Assembly: GCA_040905145.1 (NCBI GenBank)
Contig: JBBDSC010000037.1
Coordinates: 1 to 55,916, forward strand
DNA length: 55,916 nt
Direction: 5' to 3'
Source: DATGMS01 sp040905145
Lineage (GTDB): Bacteria > Bacteroidota > Bacteroidia > Cytophagales > Cyclobacteriaceae
This document shows, piece after piece, positions 26,566 through 35,700 of this stretch (its first letter is position 1; the number at the start of each line of letters is the position of its first letter). The notes under the pieces are model-generated. The model had not been told where the DNA came from and made no database searches. It was given only the letters and a program-made list of their open reading frames with translations. A program made the position numbers and the translations under genes.

Positions 26566-27909
26566 ATGGATTTATTAAACCGGAGAAAATTTATTCAAAA
26601 TACAGGATTACTTGCTGCATCTACCATGTTGTCCCCTATAATGACTTTTGGGGCCAATGCACCCAAAAAAAAAGTGGCCATGGTAGGAACGGGAGGCCGG
26701 GGGATTGGAATGTGGGGAACATCCGTTCAAGCTGAATATAATGATATACTCGAATTTGTTGGCCTATGCGATATCAATCCCGGAAGAGTAGCTTATGCAA
26801 AAGAGCAGATGAAAGTCGATTGTCCCGTGTATACGGATTTTGACAAGATGCTCAAAGAAACCAAACCTGATACCTTAATAGTCACTACAACAGATTCCAC
26901 CCACCACGAATATATTATCAAAGGACTGGATAATGGACTGACTGTTATTTCCGAAAAGCCCATGACCACCGATGAAAAAAAATGCCAAGCGATTTTTGAT
27001 GCGGAAAAAAGGTCAGGAAAAAAATTGATTGTAACCTTTAATATGAGATATACCCCCTATGTTCAACAGATTTGGGAACTTCTTAGAGACGGGGAAATTG
27101 GGGATATTAAATCGGTTGATCTCAATTGGTACCTGGATACCAGTCATGGGGCCAGCTATTTCAGGCGTTGGCATGGGGAAAGAGAATTTGGGGGAACCCT
27201 GTTGGTGCATAAGGCCACCCATCATTTTGATGCGTTGAATTATTGGATGGATTCCGAGCCGGAAGAAATTTTTGCCTATGGTTCCCTGGATTTTTATGGA
27301 CAAAAAAACAGCCCGATCAGCCATTCCCATTGCCGTCCCTGTCCCCATAAAGACCAGTGCCGGTTTTATTGGGACATCACCCAGGACTCCCGATCTATGG
27401 ACCTTTATGTAAAGCATGAAAAACATGATGGATACCTACGTGATGGTTGTGTCTTCCGTAAAGAAATAGATATTTATGATACCATGTCCGTTCAGTACAA
27501 ATATGCCAATGGGGTACCGGTAAATTATTCTTTGACCGCTTTTTCTCCCTATGAAGGATATCGTTTGGCCATCAATGGTACAAAAGGAAGACTCGACGCA
27601 TGGATTAAATCTTCTATGCCAACAGGAGTACCCCCTTATCAGGAAATCACCATTACCAATCTTTTTGGCAATGTAAATACCATACAGGTGATTCCTCAAT
27701 CAGGTGGCCATGGTGGATCCGACCCCCGCCTGAAAGACAAAATTTTCAGATATCCCAATAGCCCGGACCAATTCAAACAATCTGCCGGATCACGGGATGG
27801 GGCTATGTCAGCACTGATAGGAATTGCTGCCCGCAACAGTATTGAAAGTGGAAAAATTGTAAGAATAGCTGATTTGACAGAACTCCAGCCATTGGCACAA
27901 AAAGCGTAA
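26566..27909 (+). CDS. Exported Gfo/Idh/MocA-family oxidoreductase with Cys cluster
   Basis: The 447-residue protein has a Tat-like leader (LLNRRKFIQNTG). Its Rossmann domain starts VAMVGTGGRGIGMWG, continues with GLCDINPGR, and has the family Lys in VISEKPMT near 129. The C-terminal domain includes LLVHKATHHFDALNYW. A compact Cys/His group, SHCRPCPHKDQC (about 255-266), lies within it and could bind a metal or form disulfides. It starts 82 bp after the esterase on the same strand. A periplasmic sugar oxidation or NAD-recycling role is likely; substrate unknown. Confidence 0.86.
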   Translation: MDLLNRRKFIQNTGLLAASTMLSPIMTFGANAPKKKVAMVGTGGRGIGMWGTSVQAEYNDILEFVGLCDINPGRVAYAKEQMKVDCPVYTDFDKMLKETKPDTLIVTTTDSTHHEYIIKGLDNGLTVISEKPMTTDEKKCQAIFDAEKRSGKKLIVTFNMRYTPYVQQIWELLRDGEIGDIKSVDLNWYLDTSHGASYFRRWHGEREFGGTLLVHKATHHFDALNYWMDSEPEEIFAYGSLDFYGQKNSPISHSHCRPCPHKDQCRFYWDITQDSRSMDLYVKHEKHDGYLRDGCVFRKEIDIYDTMSVQYKYANGVPVNYSLTAFSPYEGYRLAINGTKGRLDAWIKSSMPTGVPPYQEITITNLFGNVNTIQVIPQSGGHGGSDPRLKDKIFRYPNSPDQFKQSAGSRDGAMSALIGIAARNSIESGKIVRIADLTELQPLAQKA

Positions 27910-28327
27910 TACTAGTACAAGGTATAAAGAATCAAGTCTCAAATCTCAAGTATCAAGTATAAGGGGTATTGCAGTGAATTTTAAGGTATTGCCCCGTCCA
28001 TCAGTGTGGGGAAAGGGATGGGAGAAAACTCCGGCTTTAGCCACATTAGAAGGACCGTCCGGGATAATGTGGCTAAAGCCATAAGGATACTTGTCCACTT
28101 TCCCGTTGGCTATAGCCAAACGGCAATTGAATAGATGGCCAAAAAAGCAGTCATTAAAACGTGTCCCCAGCTTGACAGCACATGGGAAGGCTTCCCACTG
28201 CGAACGGAGTGACTAAGAGACCTGGGGACAAAGAGATGAACCCAACTTTGCATTTAATACTTAAAATAAAGCTGTGGACTGTTGACAGTCGAGGCTGTGG
28301 ACTTTAACAATACCACCAATCCAACCT
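27910..28327. repeat. Repeat-dense intergenic region
   Basis: These 418 bp hold five repeat structures and no gene. An AAGTCTCAAATCTCAAGTATC-like tract lies near 27930. A perfect 16-bp stem, GGCTTTAGCCACATTA (28033-28048) with TAATGTGGCTAAAGCC (28065-28080), follows. A near-palindrome built on TTGGCTATAGCCAA lies at 28103-28123, and GGGAAGGCTTCCC at 28184-28196. TGTCCCCAG (28162-28170) pairs with CTGGGGACA (28222-28230), enclosing ACGGAGTGACTAAGAGAC (28204-28221), a copy of the 4514 repeat. GCTGTGGACTGTTGAC-type wording follows near 28270. Confidence 0.65.
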
Positions 28328-29395
28328 ATGAAGCATTTACTTTCCAATAAAATTAAAAAGTCAGCATTTACCAGAAGGATATGGTCAGTGATTTTGACCC
28401 TTGTGCTGGTAAATCCCTTGGTGCAGGCGCAAGATGACCTGAATGTGCTCCAGGATAATTGGGTCCATTTCAGCGATGCCCCCCATTCTTTGTACAAGCA
28501 TCTGGCTTACCCTGGAGCCCAGGCTTTTATTTCGGGAAAATCCCAAGCGATGTATATGATATGGGATGGCATCCGGGCTGTGGATTACCTGCTTACACGA
28601 GAGGAGGTCGATCCCGAAAGGATAGGAATCACTGGGCGCTCGGGAGGAGGCACACAATCCTCTTATATTGCGGCTATAGATGAGCGTATCGATGCTGCTG
28701 CTCCGGAAAATTATATCACCAATTTTACCAGATTATTGGAGACCAATGGGCCACAGGATGCGGAGCAGAATTTCCTTCATGGGATTGCCCAAGGTTTGGA
28801 TCAGCCCGATTTGCTGATCGTCAGGGCGCCAAAGCCGACCTTGATGATCACGACTACCCGTGATATTTTTAGCATTCAGGGGGCCAGGGAAACTGCTAAA
28901 GAAGTTTCCGGCATTTATGAAGCCTATGGTGAGGAGCAGAATTTTAGTATGGTGGAAGATGATGCAGGGCATGCCTCTACCCCAAAAAACCGCGAAGCCA
29001 TGTATGCCTTTTTTCAGCATCATTTGGATAATCCCGGTGCTCCTAAGGATGAAGAGGTGGAACTTTTAAGTGATGAAGATATACAGGTTACCTCAACAGG
29101 CCAAATCTCAACCTCCTTGGAGGGGGAAAGGGTATTTAGCCTGAACCGGGAAGATACAGAAAAGTTGATCTCCCAATGGAGTGATTCAAGAACGGAACCA
29201 ACTACAGATTTCAGCAGGGTAGTGGAAGCTGCCAAAAAACTTTCAGGCTATGTGGAGATAGAATGGTTTGTAAAAAGCGGTTTTACAGTATTGGCCCCCG
29301 ATATGATTGGCATAGGCGAGGTGGGGGCAGGTGAATTTAAAGGCGATTCCAATTTTGAGGGAAATTCTTATAATTATCAGGAATGGATAAAATAA
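28328..29395 (+). pseudogene. Two-domain esterase-like hydrolase with multiple in-frame deletions
   Basis: The 355-residue product keeps a signal peptide (ILTLVLVNPLVQAQ) and the family opening LNVLQDNWVHFSD. It then jumps near 28508 from YKHLA to YPGAQAFISGKSQ, skipping the first half of the hydrolase fold. The nucleophile elbow GRSGGGTQ (Ser near 104) and DDAGHAS survive. A second jump near 29252 joins KKLSGY to VEIEWFVKSGFTV, and the protein stops soon after GEFKGDSNFEG, where relatives continue. I recall about 700 residues for the family, compared with 693 for the neighbour at 24402. The reading frame is preserved at both internal junctions. Function is probably lost. Confidence 0.75.
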
Positions 29396-29480
29396 ACTTG
29401 AAGTGTGAAACGGGCCATGAATGAAATGCCCAATCAAAAAAAACATCAATATAGTCCCAGAAACAATAAAAGCAATAAAA

Positions 29481-30230
29481 ATGAAAGTTATTCAATCAGA
29501 TGATCCCCGGGAATTAGGTACAGCTGCTGGTAAAACTGCTGCTGCGCTTATACGTGAATCAATAAAAGAAAAAGGTTTTGCCAATGTCATCCTGGCTACC
29601 GGAACCAGTCAGTTTGAAACCCTCCGGCAATTGTTGGAAGAGGGGATCGACTGGCAGAAAGTAAATGTTTTCCATTTGGATGAATACATTGGTATATCGA
29701 TTTCACACCCAGCAAGTTTTAGGAAATATCTAAAAGAAAGGTTTACTGATAAAATAGATTCGTTGGGATCAGTTTATTTGATCAATGGGGAAACACATCC
29801 GGAAAAGGAATGCCAAAGGTTGGGAGAAATTATCTCCAAACACCCTATAGATGTGGCATTGGTGGGAATAGGGGAAAATGGCCACTTGGCATTTAATGAT
29901 CCCCCTGCAGATTTCAAGACTGAAAAGCCGTATTTGGTCGTGGATCTTGATAAGCCTTGCAGAATGCAACAGTTAAACGAAGGATGGTTTGAAACTTTGG
30001 AGGATGTTCCCAAGCAGGCCATAAGCATGTCAATTCAGCAGATCTTGAAGTCCAAACATATTATCTGTTCCGTTCCTGATGAAAGAAAAGCAAAAGCAGT
30101 GAAGAATTGCCTTGAAAACGAGACAAGTAACTTGCATCCTGCCAGCATCTTACAAGAACATTCGGATTGCAGTATTTATCTGGATAAGGCATCGTCTTCC
30201 TTGCTGAAGATCCAAATGGAACAAAGGTAA
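29481..30230 (+). CDS. nagB: Glucosamine-6-phosphate deaminase family protein
   Basis: I start at the ATG at 29481 (249 residues); the upstream 20 codons are unlike the family. VFHLDEYIG (63-71) carries the active-site Asp-Glu, and VGIGENGHLAFNDPP (128-142) the catalytic His135 of the NagB/6-phosphogluconolactonase fold. The reaction is glucosamine-6-phosphate to fructose-6-phosphate plus ammonia. In the cytosol it would connect amino-sugar uptake with glycolysis, consistent with a neighbouring GH109-like remnant. No nagA is in the window. The call is strong to the family and good for NagB. Confidence 0.87.
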   Translation: MKVIQSDDPRELGTAAGKTAAALIRESIKEKGFANVILATGTSQFETLRQLLEEGIDWQKVNVFHLDEYIGISISHPASFRKYLKERFTDKIDSLGSVYLINGETHPEKECQRLGEIISKHPIDVALVGIGENGHLAFNDPPADFKTEKPYLVVDLDKPCRMQQLNEGWFETLEDVPKQAISMSIQQILKSKHIICSVPDERKAKAVKNCLENETSNLHPASILQEHSDCSIYLDKASSSLLKIQMEQR

Positions 30231-30772
30231 TGATCTGGACGAAGGGAGGGGAGACTATAGAGGCCGGAGGAACGAAGGGAGGGGTTTCTCTTTACCTCTT
30301 GGGTGCGCTGTAGTTTCTTTTTTTTTTTTACAACGGAGGTAGAGCGTGTTTTATTATTTCTCTGTGCCAATCTGTGGTTAAATTTTGATAAAGATCTTTT
30401 GCTTACCACAGATTCCACGGATTATCACAGATTGATTTTTTCTCTGCATGATGCTCTGCGCCTCTGTGGTTTCTTTTTTTTATTACGGAAATGCAGGGAG
30501 TTTTTCTTTCCTCTATTACCTCCGTACATGCTGTGGTCAATATTTCAAACATAATATTCCTAACCTTTATTTTTCCAGGAAGGCTCAAAGAAGAATGTGT
30601 ATTGGGAAATAGTGGAAAGTGGAGTCAGTGCTGGGTAATGTAGGGTAAATCCTTATTGTCCAAATCCGTACATAGTCGTATTAAAACCGATCACTTTTTT
30701 CCTGGAATATACTTCTCAGTGCTTTTAAACAGCATTTTCGGAAATGGCATTCTTTTCGTACATTTCCTGCCA
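30231..30772. repeat. Intergenic region with ACGAAGGGAGGGG direct repeats and CCACAGATT-type element
   Basis: There is no credible gene in these 542 bp. ACGAAGGGAGGGG occurs at 30239-30251 and 30272-30284. CTCTGTGCCAATCTGTGG (from 30359) and ACCACAGATTCCACGGATT (from 30405), continuing to CACAGATT and a TTTTTTCTCTG tail, are a second copy of the element at 9184. CGCCTCTGTGGTTTC near 30459 and CTGTAGTTTC near 30309 are partial opposite-strand echoes. The long C-free, T-rich runs give spurious short ORFs. The promoter for the DUF2752 gene must be in the last 150 bp. Confidence 0.6.
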
Positions 30773-31075
30773 ATGAAAAACCTGATGGACAAAATAAAGA
30801 AACTGCCCATCGAACTGATCTTCTGGTGCGGTGCTTTGATCAGCCTTTGGCTTTTTGATCCTTACGGAAGCCACTATAGTTTATGTCCTCTCGACAACCT
30901 GGGAGTGAAGTGGTGTCCGGGATGTGGGTTGGGCAGGTCCATTGGTTTGTTGATGAAAGGCAACTTTATAGCTTCATGGGAGATGCATCCCTTGGCTGGT
31001 TTTGCATTGGTGGTGATCATTTTCAGGATATTCGAAATCATAAAACATTTAAAAACAACAAACAATTATGGCTAA
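30773..31075 (+). CDS. DUF2752 membrane protein
   Basis: I use the ATG at 30773 (100 residues), since the upstream TTG-started extension is not family-like. Two hydrophobic segments (about 13-30 and 72-90) flank the DUF2752 signature CPLDNLG with WCPGCGLGRSIG (Cys48 and Cys51). The family is widespread and its biochemical role unknown. It overlaps the following TM2-domain gene by 8 bp, so the two are co-translated. Confidence 0.82.
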   Translation: MKNLMDKIKKLPIELIFWCGALISLWLFDPYGSHYSLCPLDNLGVKWCPGCGLGRSIGLLMKGNFIASWEMHPLAGFALVVIIFRIFEIIKHLKTTNNYG

Positions 31076-31493
31076 TGTATTGAAACATCTTCCTGAACTG
31101 GAAGGAATGGAACTGGGATATATACAGGGGATCCTTAAAAGCATGAATGATGAGCAAGCTCATCTATTTGCCCAAGTCTATAGGGCTCGAAGAAAAGACA
31201 GCCAAATGATTTTGATCCTCACCCTTTTAGGATTTTTTGGATTTGCAGGATTGCACCGGTTTATTTTAGGCCAGATAGGTTTAGGGATTTTATATTTCTT
31301 CACAATAGGGCTTTGTTTTATCGGTACCATTGTCGATTTGGTCAATTACAAAAGCCTTGCTTATGAATTTAACATGAAAATAGCCCATGAAACTTTATCA
31401 ATGATGTCCAATGGGTACAAAGGATTTGATATTGATCAAGCCACTGGCCAAACTACTGACCCAAACACCGGAAACAATGAACCAACCATTTAA
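31068..31493 (+). CDS. TM2-domain membrane protein
   Basis: The 141-residue protein has a polar N-terminal 45 residues and then a TM2 domain: GFAGLHRFILGQIGLGILYF (58-77) is the Gly-x-His-Arg-Phe hairpin between two membrane helices, followed by FTIGLCFIGTIVDLVN. A hydrophilic tail ends in TGQTTDPNTGNNEPTI. TM2 proteins lack a settled biochemical role. It overlaps the DUF2752 gene (8 bp) and the lipoprotein gene downstream (17 bp), which strongly suggests one functional unit. Confidence 0.85.
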   Translation: MANVLKHLPELEGMELGYIQGILKSMNDEQAHLFAQVYRARRKDSQMILILTLLGFFGFAGLHRFILGQIGLGILYFFTIGLCFIGTIVDLVNYKSLAYEFNMKIAHETLSMMSNGYKGFDIDQATGQTTDPNTGNNEPTI

Positions 31494-32418
31494 AATAATA
31501 AGCGCAACGCTGATAACATGCATGATTTTGCCGTCTTGTGGCATGTCTCAAATGCACGTCGTTTCTGACATTGAAGAAACTTTTGACGGAATAGAAGAGA
31601 TAGTGATCAAAGGCGGAGCCTTGGAAGTGACCTACGAAGGAAGTGATCAGGCTTCTGATGTCTTCTTAAATGCCTACCTGGAATCCAATAGGGAAAATGG
31701 TCTGGAAATCATTTATAAGGTAGAAGGGAAAAGGCTCAGGGTAGAGCTAAGGCGAGGGAATTCAAATGGCTGGGGCAACTTCAAGAGCAAAGGCTTCATT
31801 AGCCTAACAGGACCAGAAAATATGAAATTGCAGGTCAACAACAGTTCTGGACCCATGTTTATCTCCAATGTAAAAAGTGACAAAATTGATTTGAGCATTA
31901 GTTCCGGTAGAATTGAGGCCAGGCAACTGAGCAGTGACAGGATCAATTTGACCGCTTCTTCCGGCAAATTGGAAATAGAAGGGATTAATGGCCACTTGAT
32001 AGGCAAGATATCTTCAGGAAGAGGCAATATTTCAAAGGTGAACGGAGATGTATCTGTAGAGGCTTCCAGCGGCTCTTACCATATTTCTGAAGTGGATGGA
32101 ACAGTAAACGGATCGCTCAGTTCCGGTAGCATAACTTTGGAGGAAATCGGGGAACTGGGCAGTCTTACAGTATCTTCCGGAAGAATAAAGGCCGCTCACG
32201 CTGGTTTAGGGGAAAACACCCGCTTTAATGGTTCTTCGGGTTCCTTTGTAGTACAGACTGACAGTAACCTGGATGATTATAATTTTGATTTGTCTTCCAG
32301 TAGTGGTGGTCTGGAAGTAGGAGATACCAAAACCAGAAAAAATCTAAACATAAACAACCGTTCAAATATTACGGTTTCGGGATCCATCAGTTCCGGAAGG
32401 ATATCTATCCAGAAATAA
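31477..32418 (+). CDS. DUF4097-like lipoprotein with tandem SSG beta repeats
   Basis: The ATG at 31477 gives 313 residues and a lipobox at Cys21 (ILPSC); the longer ORF adds residues from the previous gene's frame. The mature protein has a 60-residue head followed by ten SSG motifs roughly 20 residues apart (SISSGRI, TASSGKL, KISSGRG, EASSGSY, SLSSGSI, TVSSGRI, NGSSGSF and others), the pattern of a beta-solenoid as in DUF4097 and putative adhesin families. It should be anchored in the outer or inner membrane facing the periplasm or outside. Overlap with the TM2 gene suggests translational coupling. Confidence 0.82.
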   Translation: MNQPFKIISATLITCMILPSCGMSQMHVVSDIEETFDGIEEIVIKGGALEVTYEGSDQASDVFLNAYLESNRENGLEIIYKVEGKRLRVELRRGNSNGWGNFKSKGFISLTGPENMKLQVNNSSGPMFISNVKSDKIDLSISSGRIEARQLSSDRINLTASSGKLEIEGINGHLIGKISSGRGNISKVNGDVSVEASSGSYHISEVDGTVNGSLSSGSITLEEIGELGSLTVSSGRIKAAHAGLGENTRFNGSSGSFVVQTDSNLDDYNFDLSSSSGGLEVGDTKTRKNLNINNRSNITVSGSISSGRISIQK

Positions 32419-32794
32419 TGGGGTTTAAAAAAATCCTATATATGGCCAAGATTGAAGCCCCAGGTGTCAAACTGGGGCTGTTTAGAGTTTTTTCATTCAT
32501 TTTTAAAAAGAAAACTTATATCTCCATTTCTCTCCAAGCGGGCAATTTTTATTTTTTTGACATCTGATTCATTCACGTTCAGCCGGAGCGTTTGCATTAA
32601 ATCCTGTTTAACCTCTATTTCAATAAATTTTTTTTGTAAACAATAATCATGCCTGGGGTGGCGAGGTTAGCCGCTGTCAAATTACCGTTTTTTAATGATT
32701 TATAATTATTTTTTGATTAAATTGATTAAAATTTTTGAGGCATAAAAAATGCCACGTTTGGAGGAAGCCGTTCCCATCTCTTAAGCAGAGTGCT
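32419..32794. repeat. Intergenic region with second AGCCCCAG hairpin
   Basis: In these 376 bp, AGCCCCAG (32456-32463) pairs with CTGGGGCT (32472-32479), a sister of the 17142 hairpin. The rest is AT-rich. A run of TTTGATTAAATTGATTAAAATTTTTG before the next gene could include its promoter. The TTG-started extension upstream of 32795 is not supported. Confidence 0.55.
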
Positions 32795-35700
32795 ATGAAT
32801 TTTAAAAATCTAAGGCAATGGGTGTTTTTGTTTGGCGCTGTTTTTCTGATAGCCGCTTTTCTTTTCCAGCAAAGCAAAGAAAACAAGAAGCAGTTGCGGC
32901 TACAATCCATGAAAAGCATTGCCCTTACCAAGCAAAATTTTCTGGAGACTTTTGATAATTATCATGGACAGTTGGATTCTTATTTAAGGCGATATTTTTA
33001 CAGTAAAATCTCAGGGGAAGATGATCCAGCCAAAAGAATGGTTGAAATATTTGATCAGGAAAAGAGGTTTAAGATCAGCCGCATAGAATTGATGCAGGAG
33101 TCAGAACTGAGGGGCAACTATGTTGATACAGTACGTATTTACCTTCATCAATCAGATAGTACATTGATTATTGAGGAAAATCACATGTTTGAATTGGACT
33201 ATGGAAGTTTAAATTATACTTCAGCGGATTCCCTCAAAAAGTTGATTGAAATATTGAAAGTGGATCCTAACTTTAATTTTGTGGGGAATTGGGAAGACGC
33301 TGGTACATCAAGAACATTTAAGGTTACCCATGCCATTGATATGTACGAGTTGATGAAGCATAATTTAAATGATGATTTTTTTGATGCCATTTATATCACG
33401 GACAGCTCAGGTACTATTTTATATCCTTCGAAAGCTATTGGATTGGATTTGTTCCATCCCCAATTATCAAGGGGAAATATTTCTTCGTCTGTTGATCCTG
33501 ATGGAGAAGGGGAAAATGGAACTTTTTCAGAAGTAGGGAACCGGCATTTTAGATTAAATATTTCCTCTGTGGACCAGGAGATCTTTTCCACTAAATTGAA
33601 ACTGGGATCCCAAGATCTTTATATGCTCGGCGCAAAAGAAAGTGAACATTTCAGTAAGGTAGCCCTTCGTATTGATTTTAACCTGCTGAGTGCTTTTATT
33701 ATAGGTTTATTCCTTATTCTCTCAAGTATTCCCATTTTGAGTATCATAAAATTGGATACAGGTGATACCCTTTCAAGAGCTAAAGTTTACGGAGTAGGGT
33801 TATCATTGATCATGTTGACGTTGATACTTGGATTTTCCATTTCCTTTATTAGGCACCAAAGTCAGGCAAAAGGATATCCTGAAAAAATTTTTAGAATTGA
33901 GAAAGATTTTATTGCCCAAATAGCCCCTTTTTTACATATTCTGGAAGATGAAGCTCCCAATGAGGGATCCTTTGTACATCTTACTAACGAGCTGATTGAA
34001 TTTGACTCAAACGGGATGATTGTAGGAATGAAGCTGAACAGCCTGAGGGACAGTTTACATTTCGATAAACCTTTCGTATCCATAGCAAAAAGAGATTATG
34101 TGCAAAACGTTTTAGAAGGCAAACTGTCCCCAAAATCATTTATTAGTGCCCATTATTCCCAAGGGACAGGAAGATTGGAAGGGGTAATCAGTAAAAACCT
34201 TCCTGGTTCCAAAGGTAAAGCATTAACGTTTAAATTGGATTCCCTATTGAAAACCAGTAGAAAAGATGAGCGTTTCTTTATTTTCAAAACGGATGGTAAA
34301 ATTATTTTTCACAGTGATAAGATCAAAATTTCTGTCAGTAATCTGGAGGAAGCCATAGGAGAAAAAAAATGGACCGAAATCAATACCCTCTTAACCAATA
34401 ACCAACATTATTCAGCGGACAGCATTACTTGGAAAATTCCCTTATATGTAAATGGATATGAATATGGCGGAATTTTGACTCAAATCAACATGGATCATTT
34501 TGATCAGCCTCTTTGGGTTCTTTTTTTGGTTGATAAAAGCCTTCAGCATGCAAAGACTTCACTTTCGGCCATTGAGGCCTCTGCTTTTTTTATTGCTTAT
34601 TTTTCTTTGCTGATCCTTCTTTCTTTTTTGAATTCACTGGCCAATAAACAAAGCATTTATTTGAATATCAAATCATTTTCCTACTCCTGGCTTGGCCCTT
34701 CCTCCGGAAAAAGAAATCAGTTCATTATACTCAATTACATTTTATTTTTTAATATCATCGGCTTTATCATCATCTATAATTTGGTCAAAATGGATATTTT
34801 TGCGGTGTTTTTATTTTCGACCTTATTTGCCATACATGCTTCCCTTTCAAAATTTATTTTAATATTTCCAAAACAACATCAACGGATGAGTAATGCCGGG
34901 TTTAATTTCATCTTACCCGCCATTTTATTGTTTTTATCAAATTTTGTCATTTTAGGTTATTATCTGGGAATTAGCTCAAGACCTATCCCTTTTTTCGTGG
35001 TTTTGATTTTAATAACCCAGCTCATCCTTCTGGGATGGATATTCAAAAGAGAATTTTCTAAAGCCCGTACCAAAACCATCAATTTTAACTTCTTCCCTTT
35101 ACAAAAAGTCTTCTATAGAAGATTTTCCAAGGTTTGGTATAGGATTTCACGGGTAAACGATGATAAGCGGATATTCGCTATAAGCTTTACTTTATGGACA
35201 GTACTTATTGGACTTATTCCGGGGTATGTGATCCACCGGACCATAACGCACCACGAGGACTATATCTGGAATCAATCCCAAAATAGTGTAAATTACATTC
35301 CCCAAAACCTACATCCGGATTTTGAAAGTTTGATAAGTAAATATGAAGAAATCAGAAGAACCTCTTTTAGTGAAATTATAGATCAGGATGAAAAATGGAT
35401 CAATAATTTTTTAGCTCCGGACCAGGCAGTCATTGAAAACTCCTTTAGTAGGGAAAATGTCTATCAATTAAATGGCAACGGGGATTATTCATGGTTGCCC
35501 CCCGCAACGGGATTGGGCTTTAATCAGGACCTTTTCAACAAAATCCAAATATTAGGGACAATGATCCTACTCCTTTTTCTTTTTATCCTGGTGGTATTTC
35601 TAACTCAAAGGATTTTTCTTACAGAGTATCTTTTCACCCATAGCCGGTATCGGTTACCAGAAGCATGCCAGTATTCTCTGAAGAATTTTATCATCAGCAT

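Noticed and set aside
30303..30588. ORFs in the gap after nagB
   Set aside because: They consist of poly-T tracts and repeat copies, with no protein-like composition.
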